Numbered from the stretch's first letter, positions 43,467-52,288 are shown. The stretch is 64,000 bases of DNA from Saccharothrix ecbatanensis (GCF_014205015.1 NZ_JACHMO010000001.1:2666001-2730000); one strand, 5' to 3'. Notes: a model not told the origin generated them from the sequence alone. Numbers and translations are program-made.

Positions 43467-45566
43467 ATGACCGCGCCGCTCCCCCAGGACGCGGATGGGC
43501 TGCGTGCCCGCACCAGGCTCGCCAAGAAGTGGGCCTACCTGCTCAGTTCCAAGACGTTCATCCCGATGGCGAGCCCCGAGGTGGAGCGCAAGCTGCTCGG
43601 TTTGGTGGAGCGGCTGTGCGCCGGGGTGGCGACGGAGGCGTTGGCGCAGCGCGCGGGCCAGGAGGTCGGCGAGGCGCTGGTCGACCTGAACTGCACCACG
43701 GCCGAGGGTCTCCAGGTGTCGGTGGAGATCGTGGGCAAGGGCCTGCTGGGCATGCCCGCGCTCGCGCCGCCGGACAAGCTGCGCGAACGCGTGGTGGACG
43801 TGATCGCCTCGCTGACCGCCGCGTTCGTGGCTCAGGTGAAGGCCTCCACCCTGGCGCAGCAGGAGCAGCTCGGCCGGTCGCTGTACCGGGCGATGCGCGA
43901 GGCCCAGGTCGAACTCCAGCTCAGCGAGGCCCGGTTCGAGCTGCTGGAGCACCACCTGTCCACCGGTATCGCGATCGCGGACGTGGACGGCGGGCTGGTG
44001 CGGTCGAACGCCGCGCTGGGCCGGATCGTGGACCGGACGCCCGCCGAGTTGACCGCGTTGCCGGTGTTCGAGCTGGTGCACGAGGACGACCGCACCGCGT
44101 TGCGCGCCGATTTCGCGGAGCTGACCAACGGCGGCACGGCGTCGATCACCCAGCCGCGCCAGTTGCTGCGCGGCGACGGCGAGCTGGCCTGGGTGACGCT
44201 CACCCTGTCGCCGCTGCGCCGGACCGAGGGCCCGGCGCAGGTGATGGTGCTCGCCGAGGACGCGACGGACGTCAACCTGTTGCAGGGCCAGCTCAACCAC
44301 CAGGCGCTGCACGACGTGCTGACCAGGCTGCCGAACCGGCAGTACTTCACCAGCCGGCTGGAACAGGCGCTGCGCACGGCGGATCCGGGCGCGGGCGTCA
44401 GCGTGTTCCACCTGGACCTCGACGGTTTCTCGCGCATCACCGGCGGGCTCGGCCGCGAGGTCGGCGACCACGTGCTCAAGATCGTCGCCGGTCGGCTGCG
44501 GGCGCTGGTGGTGGAGGAGAACGCGATGGTGGCCCGGTTCGGCCACGACGAGTTCGCGATCCTGGTGGAGAACACGCCGACCACGCCGGACGTGGTGACG
44601 ATGATCCGGCGGATCAACGACCTGCTGTCCGCGCCGTTCCACGCCGACGGCAACCGGGTGGCGGTGTCCGCGACGATCGGCGTGGTGCACCGGCCGCCGC
44701 GCGATTCGACGCCGTCGGACCTGCTCGACTCGGCCGACCTGACGTTACGGCGGGCCAGGGGCGTCGGGCGCAGGCAGTGGGAGTTGGCCGACCGGGCGCA
44801 GGACGGCCGTGACCGGCGCACGTTCAGCCTGGCCGCGACCATGCCCGGCGCGTGGGAGAACGGCGAGATCCGGGTGCTGTACCGGCCGGTGGTGCGGCTC
44901 GCGGACGGGCGGGTGGAGTCGGCGGACGTGGTGTTGCGGTGGGACCACCCGACGTTGGGCGGGCTGCCGCACGAGCAGTGCCTGGCGCTGGCCGAGGACA
45001 CCGGGCTGATCGTGCCGCTGGGCACGTGGGCGCTGCGGATGGCGTGCGAGCAGGCTCAAGCGTGGCGGGAGGAACCGGGGCGCGACCTGCCGGTGCGGTG
45101 GGCGTTGACGCCGAGCCAGGCGGCCGACCCGGACCTGCTGGGCGCGGTGCGGGACGTGCTGTCCGAGTCCGGGCTGCCGACGTCGTCGCTGCGGCTGGGC
45201 GCGCCCGCTCAGGCGCTGTTCGGCGACCTCGGTGAGGCGGCCGACAACCTGCGGTACCTGGCGGAGCACGAGGTGGGCGTCGAGCTGGACGAGTTCACCG
45301 CCGCGCCCGCCGACCTGGTGCGACTGCTGGAGGGCGGGTCGGTGCGGGCGGTGCGGATGGCGCAGTCGTCCGCCACGGAGCCGGATTCGACCGTGGCACG
45401 GGCGTTGGCCGGTGTGCTGGAGGTGGTGCGTGACGCCGGCATCGGCCTGACCGCGGCCGGCGTCACGACCCCCGAGCAAGCCCGGTGGTGGCGGGAGGTG
45501 GGTGCGGACACCGCGTCCGGTCCCCTGTTCGCTCCCGCCGGTCCACCGGACGCGATCACCCGATAG
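43467..45566 (+). CDS. PAS-GGDEF-EAL protein with degenerate catalytic motifs
   Basis: 699 residues. N-terminal ~145 residues are a helical domain, then PAS (~150-260, FELLEHHLSTGIAIADVDGG), GGDEF (~275-430) and EAL (~455-690). The GGDEF signature reads GHDEF (~358), and the region around FSRITGGLGREVGD lacks the usual lysine and Asn-Asp. The EAL domain has ADV in place of EAL (ADVVLRWDHP), DEF instead of DDFG, and no evident catalytic Lys/Glu set (AAGVTTPEQ in place of AEGVE). It probably binds, rather than makes or cuts, cyclic di-GMP. It may regulate the coupled methyltransferase. Confidence 0.87.
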   Translation: MTAPLPQDADGLRARTRLAKKWAYLLSSKTFIPMASPEVERKLLGLVERLCAGVATEALAQRAGQEVGEALVDLNCTTAEGLQVSVEIVGKGLLGMPALAPPDKLRERVVDVIASLTAAFVAQVKASTLAQQEQLGRSLYRAMREAQVELQLSEARFELLEHHLSTGIAIADVDGGLVRSNAALGRIVDRTPAELTALPVFELVHEDDRTALRADFAELTNGGTASITQPRQLLRGDGELAWVTLTLSPLRRTEGPAQVMVLAEDATDVNLLQGQLNHQALHDVLTRLPNRQYFTSRLEQALRTADPGAGVSVFHLDLDGFSRITGGLGREVGDHVLKIVAGRLRALVVEENAMVARFGHDEFAILVENTPTTPDVVTMIRRINDLLSAPFHADGNRVAVSATIGVVHRPPRDSTPSDLLDSADLTLRRARGVGRRQWELADRAQDGRDRRTFSLAATMPGAWENGEIRVLYRPVVRLADGRVESADVVLRWDHPTLGGLPHEQCLALAEDTGLIVPLGTWALRMACEQAQAWREEPGRDLPVRWALTPSQAADPDLLGAVRDVLSESGLPTSSLRLGAPAQALFGDLGEAADNLRYLAEHEVGVELDEFTAAPADLVRLLEGGSVRAVRMAQSSATEPDSTVARALAGVLEVVRDAGIGLTAAGVTTPEQARWWREVGADTASGPLFAPAGPPDAITR

Positions 45567-47631
45567 CGCAAGTCAGAGCAGGCGCTGTCGGGGAGCCGTT
45601 GGCCAGGTAGCCGAACGTGATGGTCTCCCCCGGCTTGATGGCCGCGTTCCACGACAGGTTCTTCGCCGTCGCGGTCGTGCCATCGGTGGTGATGGTCGCG
45701 CCCCAGGCGTGCCGGACGTGCCCGCCCGCGAACGGCCAGGTCACCCGCCAGCCCGCCGACGGCGAGTTCTCCTTGTGCTTCACGGTGATCTCGACGTGGT
45801 GGCCGGTGCCCCACTGCGCCACCACGCGCATGGCCGCCGTGCAGTGGCCCTGGGTGGTCTTGAAGGCCGGCAGCTCGTCGAGCGTGATCACCTTCGCGTC
45901 GTTGTAGACGCGCTGCACGAAGTCACGCGGGTTGACCACACCGTCCTGGATGAACGAGCCCGACCACGTGACGAACCACGACCAGCGGGCTTCGTACGCG
46001 CGGACGAGTTCCGGGTCCGGGATGGAGCCGACCTCGCCCAGCGCGACCAGCTTGCGGTCGCCGCCCAGCTCGACCAGCCGCTCGTACGGGCCGATCACCG
46101 GACCGTGGTCGCCCTGCGGCGGGTAGGAGTCCATGGAGACCACGTCGACCACGTCGTCACCGGGGTACCACTCCGGCGCGATCGAGTTCCACACCCAGAT
46201 CAGGTTGTGCAGGTTGTGGTGGCCGACCAGGCGCTGGTGCAGCAGCCGGTACAGCTCCTTGGTCGGGCCGGGGCCCTTCGCGCCCCACCAGAACCAGCCG
46301 CCCTCGGCCTCGTGCAGCGGGCGCCACAGCACCGGGACCTTCGCGTCGGCCAGCCGCTTGAGCTGCACGGCGATCGCGTCCATGTCCCGGATCAGCAGCT
46401 TGTAGTCCGCCGACGTCGGGTCCGCGAGCGCGGCGGCCACGTCGAACGTCGTCGCGTCGGTGTAGAAGCCGCGCCACCACTCCTTGCCCGGCACGTCGAT
46501 CAGGCCGGACGGCGCGTTCCAGTGCCACGCCAGCGTCACCATGCCGCCGCGCCGGTCGTAGGCCAGGGCGTGGTCCACGTCCGTGCCGACGGTGCCGCGC
46601 TCGACCCGGCTCGGCGAGTAGTCCATCAGGTCCAGGCCCGCGATCGCCGGCGCCTTGCCGATGTTCTGCTCGACCCAGTCGATGCTGCCCTGGTCCTGCT
46701 GGCCGGACAGGATGTTCTTGCCGTAGTTGTCCGCCAGGTACCGCATCAGGCCCTTGGCCTCGGCGGTCGCGGCCGGGTCGGTCAACGCGCCGGTGACCTG
46801 GTGCGGACCGCGGGGCGCGCTGGGCGTCACCTTGATCGCGTCGATCAGGTACCAGCCCCAGTTGTTGGTGATGGTGACCGTGTTGTCGCCCGGTCGCAGC
46901 AGCACCTTGCCCGCTGGGATCGACGTGAACGTCGGGTTCTCCGGGAAGGAGACGTCACCGAGTCCGCTGCCGTTGAGGGACAGCGACGCCGTCTTCGCGC
47001 CGTACGGCGTGGCGTAGAGGATCGCCAGGTCGTGCAGCCCGCCGGGGCTGTCCGAAATCGTGATCGTGACGTTGTCCGTGCCGGTGTCGAAGCCCGCCAC
47101 GTAGCCGCGGCCGGAGAAGCCGGCGACGCTGGACTCGACCACCGTGCCGTTGAGGACACCGTCCTCGGCCTCGTGCACGCCCGGTGCGGACGGCGCGCTC
47201 GGGGCGACGCTGATCGCGTCGATCAGGTACCAGCCCCAGCCGGTGGCGAAGGTGACCGTGTTGTCGCCCTCGGCCAGCATCAGCTTCGCGCCCGTGGCCT
47301 CGGTGAACCCGGCGCTCTCGGCCAGCGCGACCTCGCCGACGGCGGTGCCGTTGAGCGACACGGCGGTCTTCTTGGGCCCGTTGGGCGCGGCGTAGCGGAC
47401 GGTGAGGTCGTGCAGGCCTCCCGGGCTGTCCGGGATGGTGATGGTCACGTGGTCGGCGGCCTCGTCGAAGCCGCCGACGTAACCGGCGCCCGAGTAGCCC
47501 TCGACGGTCGTCTCGACCACGACGCCGGACAGCGCGCCGTCCTCGGCCTCGATCCACTCGCCCGGCGCGGCGGCAGAGGCCGCTGGGGCGAGCGTCAGGG
47601 CTAACAGGGAGACGAGCAGCAACAACCTCAC
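45556..47631 (-). CDS. Secreted GH26 mannanase with two CBM35-like and one CBM2 module
   Basis: 691 residues from a GTG at 47631, which has AAGGGA nine bases upstream; the GTG at 47649 lacks a site. Order: signal peptide (ends AASAAAP), CBM35-like modules near 25-145 and 150-265 (WIEAEDGALSG...; HEAEDGVLNG...), GH26 catalytic domain (~285-580) with the acid/base Glu in LWRPLHEAEGGWFWWG and the nucleophile Glu in LVALGEVGS, then a CBM2 (CTAAMRVVAQWGTGHHVEI ... LTCAIG). This is a beta-1,4-mannanase architecture. The two CBM35 copies are strongly similar, suggesting duplication. A CebR-type operator sits 43 bases upstream. The 3' end overlaps the preceding gene by 11 bp. Confidence 0.9.
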   Translation of the reverse strand: MRLLLLVSLLALTLAPAASAAAPGEWIEAEDGALSGVVVETTVEGYSGAGYVGGFDEAADHVTITIPDSPGGLHDLTVRYAAPNGPKKTAVSLNGTAVGEVALAESAGFTEATGAKLMLAEGDNTVTFATGWGWYLIDAISVAPSAPSAPGVHEAEDGVLNGTVVESSVAGFSGRGYVAGFDTGTDNVTITISDSPGGLHDLAILYATPYGAKTASLSLNGSGLGDVSFPENPTFTSIPAGKVLLRPGDNTVTITNNWGWYLIDAIKVTPSAPRGPHQVTGALTDPAATAEAKGLMRYLADNYGKNILSGQQDQGSIDWVEQNIGKAPAIAGLDLMDYSPSRVERGTVGTDVDHALAYDRRGGMVTLAWHWNAPSGLIDVPGKEWWRGFYTDATTFDVAAALADPTSADYKLLIRDMDAIAVQLKRLADAKVPVLWRPLHEAEGGWFWWGAKGPGPTKELYRLLHQRLVGHHNLHNLIWVWNSIAPEWYPGDDVVDVVSMDSYPPQGDHGPVIGPYERLVELGGDRKLVALGEVGSIPDPELVRAYEARWSWFVTWSGSFIQDGVVNPRDFVQRVYNDAKVITLDELPAFKTTQGHCTAAMRVVAQWGTGHHVEITVKHKENSPSAGWRVTWPFAGGHVRHAWGATITTDGTTATAKNLSWNAAIKPGETITFGYLANGSPTAPALTCAIG

Positions 47632-47673
47632 GTCGTTTTGTCCCTTCACCGTCGTTGGCAGGGGCGCCTACAT

Positions 47674-47693
47674 TTCTGGGAGCGCTCCCAGAA
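47674..47693. promoter_or_regulatory. CebR-type operator upstream of GH26
   Basis: TTCTGGGAGCGCTCCCAGAA, identical over 20 bp to the site at 11206-11225. The symmetry extends outward (CTACA ... TGTAG) with one mismatch to about 32 bp. Confidence 0.88.
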
Positions 47694-47756
47694 GTGTAGG
47701 CCGCAACTCACCCGCGGCAAAGGAGTTGTTCACCGACGCGTCCACGGGTTCGGCGC

Positions 47757-47791
47757 TGTCGGGCGCACCCGGTCGGCGGGTGCGCCCGACA
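47757..47791 (-). terminator. Terminator after GH12 gene
   Basis: A perfect 14-bp stem TGTCGGGCGCACCC (47757-47770) / GGGTGCGCCCGACA (47778-47791) with a 7-base loop, immediately past the stop of the GH12 gene on the minus strand. Confidence 0.85.
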
Positions 47792-47797
47792 TGCCCG

Positions 47798-48547
47798 TTA
47801 CCCGCTGACCGAGGCGGAGAAGTTGTCGACAGCCAGGCCGACGCCGCCGTTCCAGGGTTCGAAGCCCGCCTGGATGCTGGTCAGGTACCAGGAGCTGGTG
47901 ATCGCGCCGCGGTTGCGCACGTCGTTGACGAAGTCCAGCACGTTGAACGACCACGAGTTGATCGGCGAGGGCGCCACGTAGGAGATGACGTTGTTCGCGC
48001 CGTTGCTGCCCCGCCACACCTGCCAACTGCGGCCACCGACGTTGGCGTTGCCGACGGCGCTGCCGATGGGCTGGATGGAGCCCTGGCGGTTGAACCAGAT
48101 CATGATCTCCATCTGGTTGACCCCGTTGGTCTTCGGCGTGGGGTCGAGCCAGATGTCGTACGAGGCGTTGTACGTGCCGCCGGCGTAGCGGTAGTTGATC
48201 GACGACGTGGCACTGCGGATGCGACTCACCTGCATCGGCAGGTTCGAGCCGGGGGAACAGTTGGTGTAGTGGCAGCCCAGGAACGCCGACGGGTAGGACA
48301 GGGGCGCGCCGTTGGTCGGGGCGGAACCCTGCTGCTGGGTGATCTGGAACCCGCTCGACGTGACGTTGATGCACTGCGTGGCCGAAGTGCCCCACCGGTT
48401 GTTCTGGACCACGTAGCGGCCCTGGATGGTGGTCGATCCGTATTGCTGGCAGATCGTCGTGTCGGCTTGGGCCGGTCCTGCGCCGGCGAGGACCGTGCCC
48501 GCGGCCAACAGGCCGATGGCGACGAGTGCGCGGACGGTGCTTCGCAT
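47798..48547 (-). CDS. Secreted GH12 endoglucanase
   Basis: 249 residues. The signal peptide ends near AQA-DT (residues 1-28). The mature enzyme matches glycoside hydrolase family 12: QGRYVVQNNRWGT, YPSAFLGCHYTNC, nucleophile Glu in QMEIMIWFNRQG, and acid/base Glu in IQAGFEPWNGG. There is no carbohydrate-binding module, unlike many secreted actinomycete cellulases. It has its own start with GGAGTT-like spacing, a downstream terminator, and a CebR-type site 202 bases upstream. Confidence 0.93.
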   Translation of the reverse strand: MRSTVRALVAIGLLAAGTVLAGAGPAQADTTICQQYGSTTIQGRYVVQNNRWGTSATQCINVTSSGFQITQQQGSAPTNGAPLSYPSAFLGCHYTNCSPGSNLPMQVSRIRSATSSINYRYAGGTYNASYDIWLDPTPKTNGVNQMEIMIWFNRQGSIQPIGSAVGNANVGGRSWQVWRGSNGANNVISYVAPSPINSWSFNVLDFVNDVRNRGAITSSWYLTSIQAGFEPWNGGVGLAVDNFSASVSG

Positions 48548-48748
48548 GGGAACTCCTTCCGACGGACTCGCAGCGGCGGGTGCGACATCCGAGAGACCGT
48601 TGACGGGATGAACGCCTCGGGTACGTCGCCCGACTGGGCGATATCACCTTTCCGGTGATCTACGGGGAGCGGATCGCTCGAGAACCACGCCGCCGCGGGT
48701 GTGACAGCACCACTCCGCCCTCCTCGTCGAGGTTCTCCGCAACTGCGC

Positions 48749-48762
48749 TGGGAGCGCTCCCA
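48749..48762. promoter_or_regulatory. CebR-type operator upstream of GH12
   Basis: TGGGAGCGCTCCCA, a perfect 14-bp palindrome with symmetric flanking C/G. It lacks the TTC/GAA extension of the other two copies and lies 202 bases from the GH12 start, far for a simple operator unless the promoter is distal. Confidence 0.8.
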
Positions 48763-48858
48763 GAGCCCTCGACTCTAGCAAGCCACGCCCGTTGTGAACA
48801 GAGATCGCGCCTGCCGCCCCGGCGCACTCACCCGGTGACCGGAGTTCCCCGCCGTGCG

Positions 48859-48915
48859 CGACGGCTCGACAGGGGTCGCCCGAGTCGGGGTCGGGCGACG
48901 CCTGTCGAGCCGTCG
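48859..48915 (-). terminator. Very strong terminator after GHL15-like gene
   Basis: A 15-bp outer stem CGACGGCTCGACAGG (48859-48873) / CCTGTCGAGCCGTCG (48901-48915), one mismatch, then a 9-bp inner stem GTCGCCCGA / TCGGGCGAC, about 24 pairs in all. It lies 40 bases past the stop on the minus strand. Confidence 0.88.
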
Positions 48916-48954
48916 GCACCTCCGCGGCCGGAGGGGCGGTGTGCAGGGCTCAGG

Positions 48955-50241
48955 TCAGCAGGGCTTGCGGAGGATGGCCCCGGAAGTGCCCGCCAGCGAC
49001 ACCGATGTGACCTCCGCGCCGCGCTCGTCGGCGTGCGCGCTGCCGAGCCGGACCGTGACGGACGTGCTCGCGGTCCGGTTCGCGTTGACCACGACCGTGC
49101 CGCACGAGAAATCTCGCTGGAACACGTTCCCGGCCACGGACCGGTACGGCCCCGCCGGCGCGCCGAGGTCCCAGTCGTACTCCGCGTGCCACGGTGACGG
49201 GTCGCCGTAGCCGTCGGTCTGGTCGACCTCCGCGATGGCCGCCCGCTCCCCCGCCGCCATCAGGTAGCTGGCCAGCGCGTACCGGTGCGGCCGGTCCTGA
49301 CCGGCGGTGAAGTGCGGCTGCACCCACGTGATCTTGCCGCGGGCCTCGTTCGAGGCGATCTCGGCGACCTGCCTGCTCCACCCCTCGGGGTACTCGGACA
49401 GCAGGTTCTGGTCGTCGAACGTGAGCCACCACTCGTCGAAGCCGCCGTCCAGGTGCTCGGTGTAGGCGTCCCAAGCGCCGGGGTGCAGGCGGGCGTTGGA
49501 CAGGTTCGCGACCGTCTTCAACCCTGCCGCGACGAATTCGTCCCGCGTGTTCGCCAACATCGACTTGTACGCTTCCTGCAATGCCGTGTCGGTCGGGTAG
49601 TTCGCCGGGCACACGCCTTCGTGGTATGCGTCACACGGGAAGAGGGCGTTGTCCATGAACACGCCGTCGAATCCGGCGGCGGTGCTGCTCTCGATCACGT
49701 TCGCCGCCCAGGCGTCCTGGTACGCGGTGTTGCCGACGTCCATCTGCCAATGCCCGGAATAGCCGCCGTACTCGAACCGGCGTCCGTTCGGATCGAGCAG
49801 GAACCACTCAGGGTGAGCCTTTTCCGCCTCGCAGTAACCGACACCGGTCGGCAATTGCGCGTCGTCCACCCCGTCGCGGCAGGCGTACGACCGGGTGGAC
49901 GACAGGTCCTTGTAGACGAACACCTGGACCGCCGGGTTCGCCGCCTTGAGCTTGGGGACCATCGCGCCTTCCCAGGCGTTGAGCACGACGTAGCTGCGCC
50001 GTTTCGCCTCGGTGGCCAGCATCGCATCGGACACCGGCGTCCCGTTCCAGTGCAGCCAGAAGGACTGCACCCGTCCGCCTCCCGCAGCCGAATCGGCACC
50101 CGTGGCGACTGAAGGGGCCGTCACAGCGGCCGCGATGGCGACCACAACGGACAGCATGACGCGGACTCGGCCGCGTCGCATCGGCCGGTGCCGGTGCCGG
50201 TGCCGGTGCCGAACAGGATCGTTCCGAGTGCTCAAGGACAT
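48955..50241 (-). CDS. Secreted GHL15-like putative glycoside hydrolase
   Basis: 428 residues. The N-terminus is unusual: MSLSTRNDP, then an HR-alternating stretch and RRGR before the hydrophobic part of a signal peptide (MLSVVVAIAAAVTAPSVATG). The body resembles GHL15-type putative glycosidases with a TIM-barrel layout: VQSFWLHWNGTPVSD, VFVYKDLSSTRSY, HWQMDVGN, and FDGVFMDN, whose Asp is a possible catalytic residue. C-terminal ~80 residues look like a beta-sandwich. The substrate is unknown. The start at 50241 has GGGAG upstream. Its long upstream region holds a TGGGAGCGGTTTCA site that partly matches the CebR consensus. Confidence 0.72.
   Translation of the reverse strand: MSLSTRNDPVRHRHRHRHRPMRRGRVRVMLSVVVAIAAAVTAPSVATGADSAAGGGRVQSFWLHWNGTPVSDAMLATEAKRRSYVVLNAWEGAMVPKLKAANPAVQVFVYKDLSSTRSYACRDGVDDAQLPTGVGYCEAEKAHPEWFLLDPNGRRFEYGGYSGHWQMDVGNTAYQDAWAANVIESSTAAGFDGVFMDNALFPCDAYHEGVCPANYPTDTALQEAYKSMLANTRDEFVAAGLKTVANLSNARLHPGAWDAYTEHLDGGFDEWWLTFDDQNLLSEYPEGWSRQVAEIASNEARGKITWVQPHFTAGQDRPHRYALASYLMAAGERAAIAEVDQTDGYGDPSPWHAEYDWDLGAPAGPYRSVAGNVFQRDFSCGTVVVNANRTASTSVTVRLGSAHADERGAEVTSVSLAGTSGAILRKPC
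50185..50208. repeat. Four 6-bp CCGGTG repeats in signal-peptide region
   Basis: Four exact CCGGTG units give His-Arg pairs on the minus strand in the GHL15-like protein head. Copy change stays in frame and would change the positive charge of the n-region. Confidence 0.75.
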
Positions 50242-50646
50242 GCCGGACTCCCGTTCGACAGGCGCCACCCATCGTCGATCACCACGACAATGTCGCCCCA
50301 CAAAGGGAACAATGGGCGCGCCCGCGCTCGCTTCGGTAGCGCGAAGGTCATCTACCAGTCGGTAGGTGAATGCGCGACGGCAGTAAAGCCGCCGACCGGC
50401 AAGCAGGTCAAGTAACGCACGCCACACCACGCACGAAATTCGCCGTCTCCATTGGACGCGATTGTTCGGTCAACTGGCAAAAAATCATGGGAGCGGTTTC
50501 AGCGGGCCCGGTCCACCGGGTCGCGCGTCACGGCACCGTGCCCGCACTTGTCCGCGCACGTCGAGCAGCGCGAGCGTGCAGTGCTCGTGCGCGATGTCAG
50601 GATCACGTACGGGACGCCGCGCCCAGCGGGTTCGTGCTGGACGGCG
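50242..50646. other. Intergenic region upstream of GHL15-like gene
   Basis: A 405-bp stretch with no gene supported by codon use. It has a poly-A/T patch near 50479 and a LacI-family-like site at 50488. No RNA gene recognised. Confidence 0.5.
50488..50501. promoter_or_regulatory. Imperfect CebR/LacI-like site
   Basis: TGGGAGCGGTTTCA matches TGGGAGCGCTCCCA at 11 of 14 positions, with one half from the CebR type and one from a TGAAAC-type half. About 250 bases upstream of the GHL15-like start. Pattern only. Confidence 0.35.
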
Positions 50647-51615
50647 CTACTTGCCCGCAGTCCGGTCGACCGGGCTTCCTCCCGGCGCGATGCCGGCCCT
50701 GGGAATCCCGCCCTGAGAGCTTCCGCCCCGAGGGATTCCGCCCTCGGAAATTCCGCACAGTTCGTCGGCGGCGGCCCACAGCTCTTCCTCACGTCGCTCG
50801 TCGTAGGACTCGGACGATGAAGGGATCACCTCGCCCCGGCTGATGTAGGCGCCACTGTCACCGGGGCGGGGCCCCGCCATCGCCTCCGCCAGGAGCCGAC
50901 CGGCTTCAGCGGGCTTGGTGGCGATCCGCGTCGACGCCAACGCGGTCGCAACCGCCTGGAACACGGCTTGGCCGACCCGGCCGGCATCGCGCGCCAACCC
51001 CGTCCCCGGCACCAGGCCGGGGTTGTAGGAGTAGACGTCGATCCCCTCGGGCAGCCGGCGCTGGAGCGCGTGCACGAGGTAGATCACGCCGAGCTTGCTG
51101 GTGGCGTACGCGCGCCTGCCCGCTTTGCCGGTGTCCTCCCCCGGCTTGGCCAGCTCGCGCGGATCGTCCCAGCGCGGCGGCGGGATCAGGCCCATGCTCT
51201 TGTGCGCGCTGTCGTGCACGTCGCTCGCGACGACGACGATCCGCGCCGGGTTCGTGAAGCGGGGCATCAGCAGGTTCAGCAGCAGGTGGTAGGCCAGCAC
51301 GTTCACGCCGAACGTCATCTCGTGGCCGTCCGCGGTGAGCTTGCGCGTGGTCGTCGTCTGGAGGCCCGCGTTGCCCAGGAACCCGTCCAGCGGACCGTCC
51401 ACTTCGGACACCGCACGGCGGATGTCGGCGAACGACGCCAGGTCGCACACCACCTCGGACACGTTGCGGTTGCCGGTCTGCTCCGCCAGTTCGGCGGCCA
51501 GGCCGGGCTTGCGGTTGAACACGAGCAGGTGCCGGTCCGGGTGGTGGCGCAGCAGGTGCTCGGCGGCGTGACGGCCGAGCCCTCGGCTCGCCCCGGTCAT
51601 CAGCGTGGTACCCAT
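50647..51615 (-). CDS. SDR-family oxidoreductase
   Basis: 322 residues, short-chain dehydrogenase: cofactor motif TGASRGLG (residues 7-14), NAG at FLGNAGLQT, and YATSKLG supplying catalytic Tyr and Lys. It resembles retinol-dehydrogenase or protochlorophyllide-reductase-like members. The last ~35 residues are a Gly/Ile-rich repeat tail (GGIPRGG, GGIPRAG) of low complexity. It is divergent from a TetR regulator that likely controls it. Confidence 0.88.
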   Translation of the reverse strand: MGTTLMTGASRGLGRHAAEHLLRHHPDRHLLVFNRKPGLAAELAEQTGNRNVSEVVCDLASFADIRRAVSEVDGPLDGFLGNAGLQTTTTRKLTADGHEMTFGVNVLAYHLLLNLLMPRFTNPARIVVVASDVHDSAHKSMGLIPPPRWDDPRELAKPGEDTGKAGRRAYATSKLGVIYLVHALQRRLPEGIDVYSYNPGLVPGTGLARDAGRVGQAVFQAVATALASTRIATKPAEAGRLLAEAMAGPRPGDSGAYISRGEVIPSSSESYDERREEELWAAADELCGISEGGIPRGGSSQGGIPRAGIAPGGSPVDRTAGK

Positions 51616-51642
51616 GATCGCTCCTGGTACGTAGTTCGAACT

Positions 51643-51655
51643 GGTACTCAGTACC
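51643..51655. promoter_or_regulatory. TetR operator candidate GGTACTcAGTACC
   Basis: A perfect 6-1-6 palindrome in the 76-bp divergent region between the SDR and TetR genes. Further GGTAC copies lie at 51626 and around 51655, so more than one dimer may bind. Confidence 0.65.
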
Positions 51656-51691
51656 GTACCGGACGCCGTTCCGGACCACTATGCTGGGCGC

Positions 51692-52288
51692 ATGTCGGGA
51701 CGGATGCCGCTGCGTGAGCGCAAGCAACAGCGCGCGCGGGAACAGATCGTGGAGGCGGCGTTCGCGCTGTTCGCCGAACGCGGGTTCGCGGACGTCACGG
51801 TCGCCGACATCGCCGAACGGGCGGAGGTCGGGCGGACCACGTTCTTCCGCTACTTCGGCGACAAGCAGGAGGTCGCCTTCTTCAACGAGCAGGCGATCGT
51901 CGAGGAGCTGACCGAGCGGCACCGGGCACTGCCGCCGGTGCACGACCTCGCCGGTGCGATGGCGCAGCTCCGCGAGGTTTCGGTGGGTCTGTGCGCGGCG
52001 TTGACCGCGGACCAGGAGCACTTCGTCGCGCACGAACGACTGCTGCGGGAGAACCCCGAGCTGCGTGACCGTTCCGCGCGGAAGTTCGCCAGGCTGTGCG
52101 CGATCTTCCGGGACGCCCTGGTCGAACGCGGCACGCCCGTCGAGGTGGCCGTGCTCGCGCCGCAGCTCGCGGTCGCCTGCTACCAGGCCGGCAACGAACT
52201 CGCGGCCGGCGACCCTTTGTTGCTCCCCGGCGCGGTGGACGCCGCGTTCGCACAGATGAGCGAATTGGGCGCCCCCGACACCCCCTGA
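51692..52288 (+). CDS. TetR-family regulator
   Basis: 198 residues. The N-terminal helix-turn-helix spans about residues 15-60 (REQIVEAAFALFAERGFADVTVADIAERAEVGRTTFFRYFGDKQEV), followed by an alpha-helical ligand domain. Probably a repressor of the divergent SDR gene and of itself through the palindrome between them. An ATG four codons later is possible. Confidence 0.9.
   Translation: MSGRMPLRERKQQRAREQIVEAAFALFAERGFADVTVADIAERAEVGRTTFFRYFGDKQEVAFFNEQAIVEELTERHRALPPVHDLAGAMAQLREVSVGLCAALTADQEHFVAHERLLRENPELRDRSARKFARLCAIFRDALVERGTPVEVAVLAPQLAVACYQAGNELAAGDPLLLPGAVDAAFAQMSELGAPDTP

Larger units (their letters stand above)
48548..48954. other. Intergenic region between GH12 and GHL15-like genes
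   Basis: A 407-bp stretch without a gene. It carries the GH12 promoter region, a CebR-type operator (48749-48762) and a very strong hairpin (48859-48915). No RNA gene recognised. Confidence 0.6.

Noticed and set aside
40013..45566. Biosynthetic gene cluster around the P450 and methyltransferase
   Set aside because: No scaffold enzyme, transporter or regulator adjoins them and the orientation differs, so a cluster is not supported.
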